5,165 bases of DNA, from positions 1 through 5,165 of the forward strand of contig JAUQZC010000179.1 of the NCBI GenBank assembly GCA_030587435.1, read 5' to 3'. The position numbers were made by a program, and so were the translations under genes. Below, in pieces: positions 5,159 through 5,165 of the stretch. The DNA comes from Candidatus Baldrarchaeota archaeon. Its GTDB lineage: Archaea > Asgardarchaeota > Baldrarchaeia > Baldrarchaeales > DXJG01. How positions within the stretch are numbered: the stretch's first letter is position 1; every line of letters begins with the position of its first letter. Under the pieces are notes generated by a model. That model searched no databases. It was not told the DNA's origin and saw nothing but the letters and a program-made list of their open reading frames with translations.

Positions 5159-5165
5159 ATGCGAT
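5159..5165 (+). CDS. Possible start of a plus-strand gene cut by the right edge
   Basis: Only ATG CGA T is visible. GAGGT at 5152-5156 lies two bases before the ATG, closer than usual, and a TATA-like element lies about 60 bases upstream. Nothing can be said about the product, and the real start could lie outside the window. Confidence 0.25.

Overview
The window looks archaeal and AT-rich. Promoters are TATA/BRE-like, Shine-Dalgarno sites read GGTGA or GGAGG, and the genes belong to heterodisulfide reductase (Hdr) and group 4 hydrogenase-like families typical of anaerobic archaea. I cannot place it more precisely than an uncultured anaerobic archaeon (a Bathyarchaeia-like or methanogen-related lineage would fit); no rRNA or other marker gene is present.

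Positions 1-3728 form one minus-strand operon, read from right to left. It begins with a TATA box near 3795. In transcription order it encodes a small two-helix membrane protein, a NuoH/HycD/EchB-type membrane subunit, a HycF/HyfH-type two-cluster ferredoxin with a cysteine-pair tail, a HycG/EchC-type [NiFe]-hydrogenase small subunit, a HycB-like four-cluster (16 Cys) ferredoxin, a short protein matching only the C-terminal part of HdrC, and the N-terminal 174 residues of HdrB, which runs off the left edge. The layout suggests an electron path between a membrane-anchored hydrogenase-like or respiratory module and an HdrB disulfide-reducing (or related thiol/disulfide) site through iron-sulfur proteins. 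The catalytic large subunit (HycE/NuoD-type), a NuoC-like subunit, an antiporter-like subunit and the Fe-S domain of HdrC are all absent from the visible part. Either they lie beyond the left edge or elsewhere, or this is an unusual Hdr-linked complex.

Positions 3729-4053 are an AT-rich non-coding gap holding the operon promoter. Positions 4054-4560 encode a compact FMN nitroreductase-family protein on the minus strand with its own promoter and a strong GGAGG site.

Positions 4561-5165 contain no intact gene. On the plus strand, about 4689-4954 is the wreck of a B12-binding radical SAM gene: a start-like N-terminus is joined directly to the C-terminal part of the radical SAM domain, and the homology then hops through three reading frames as if single bases had been lost. 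After it come a T-rich tract, a 10-bp inverted repeat and a candidate TATA box with an ATG at the right edge, probably the start of a plus-strand gene that continues outside the window.
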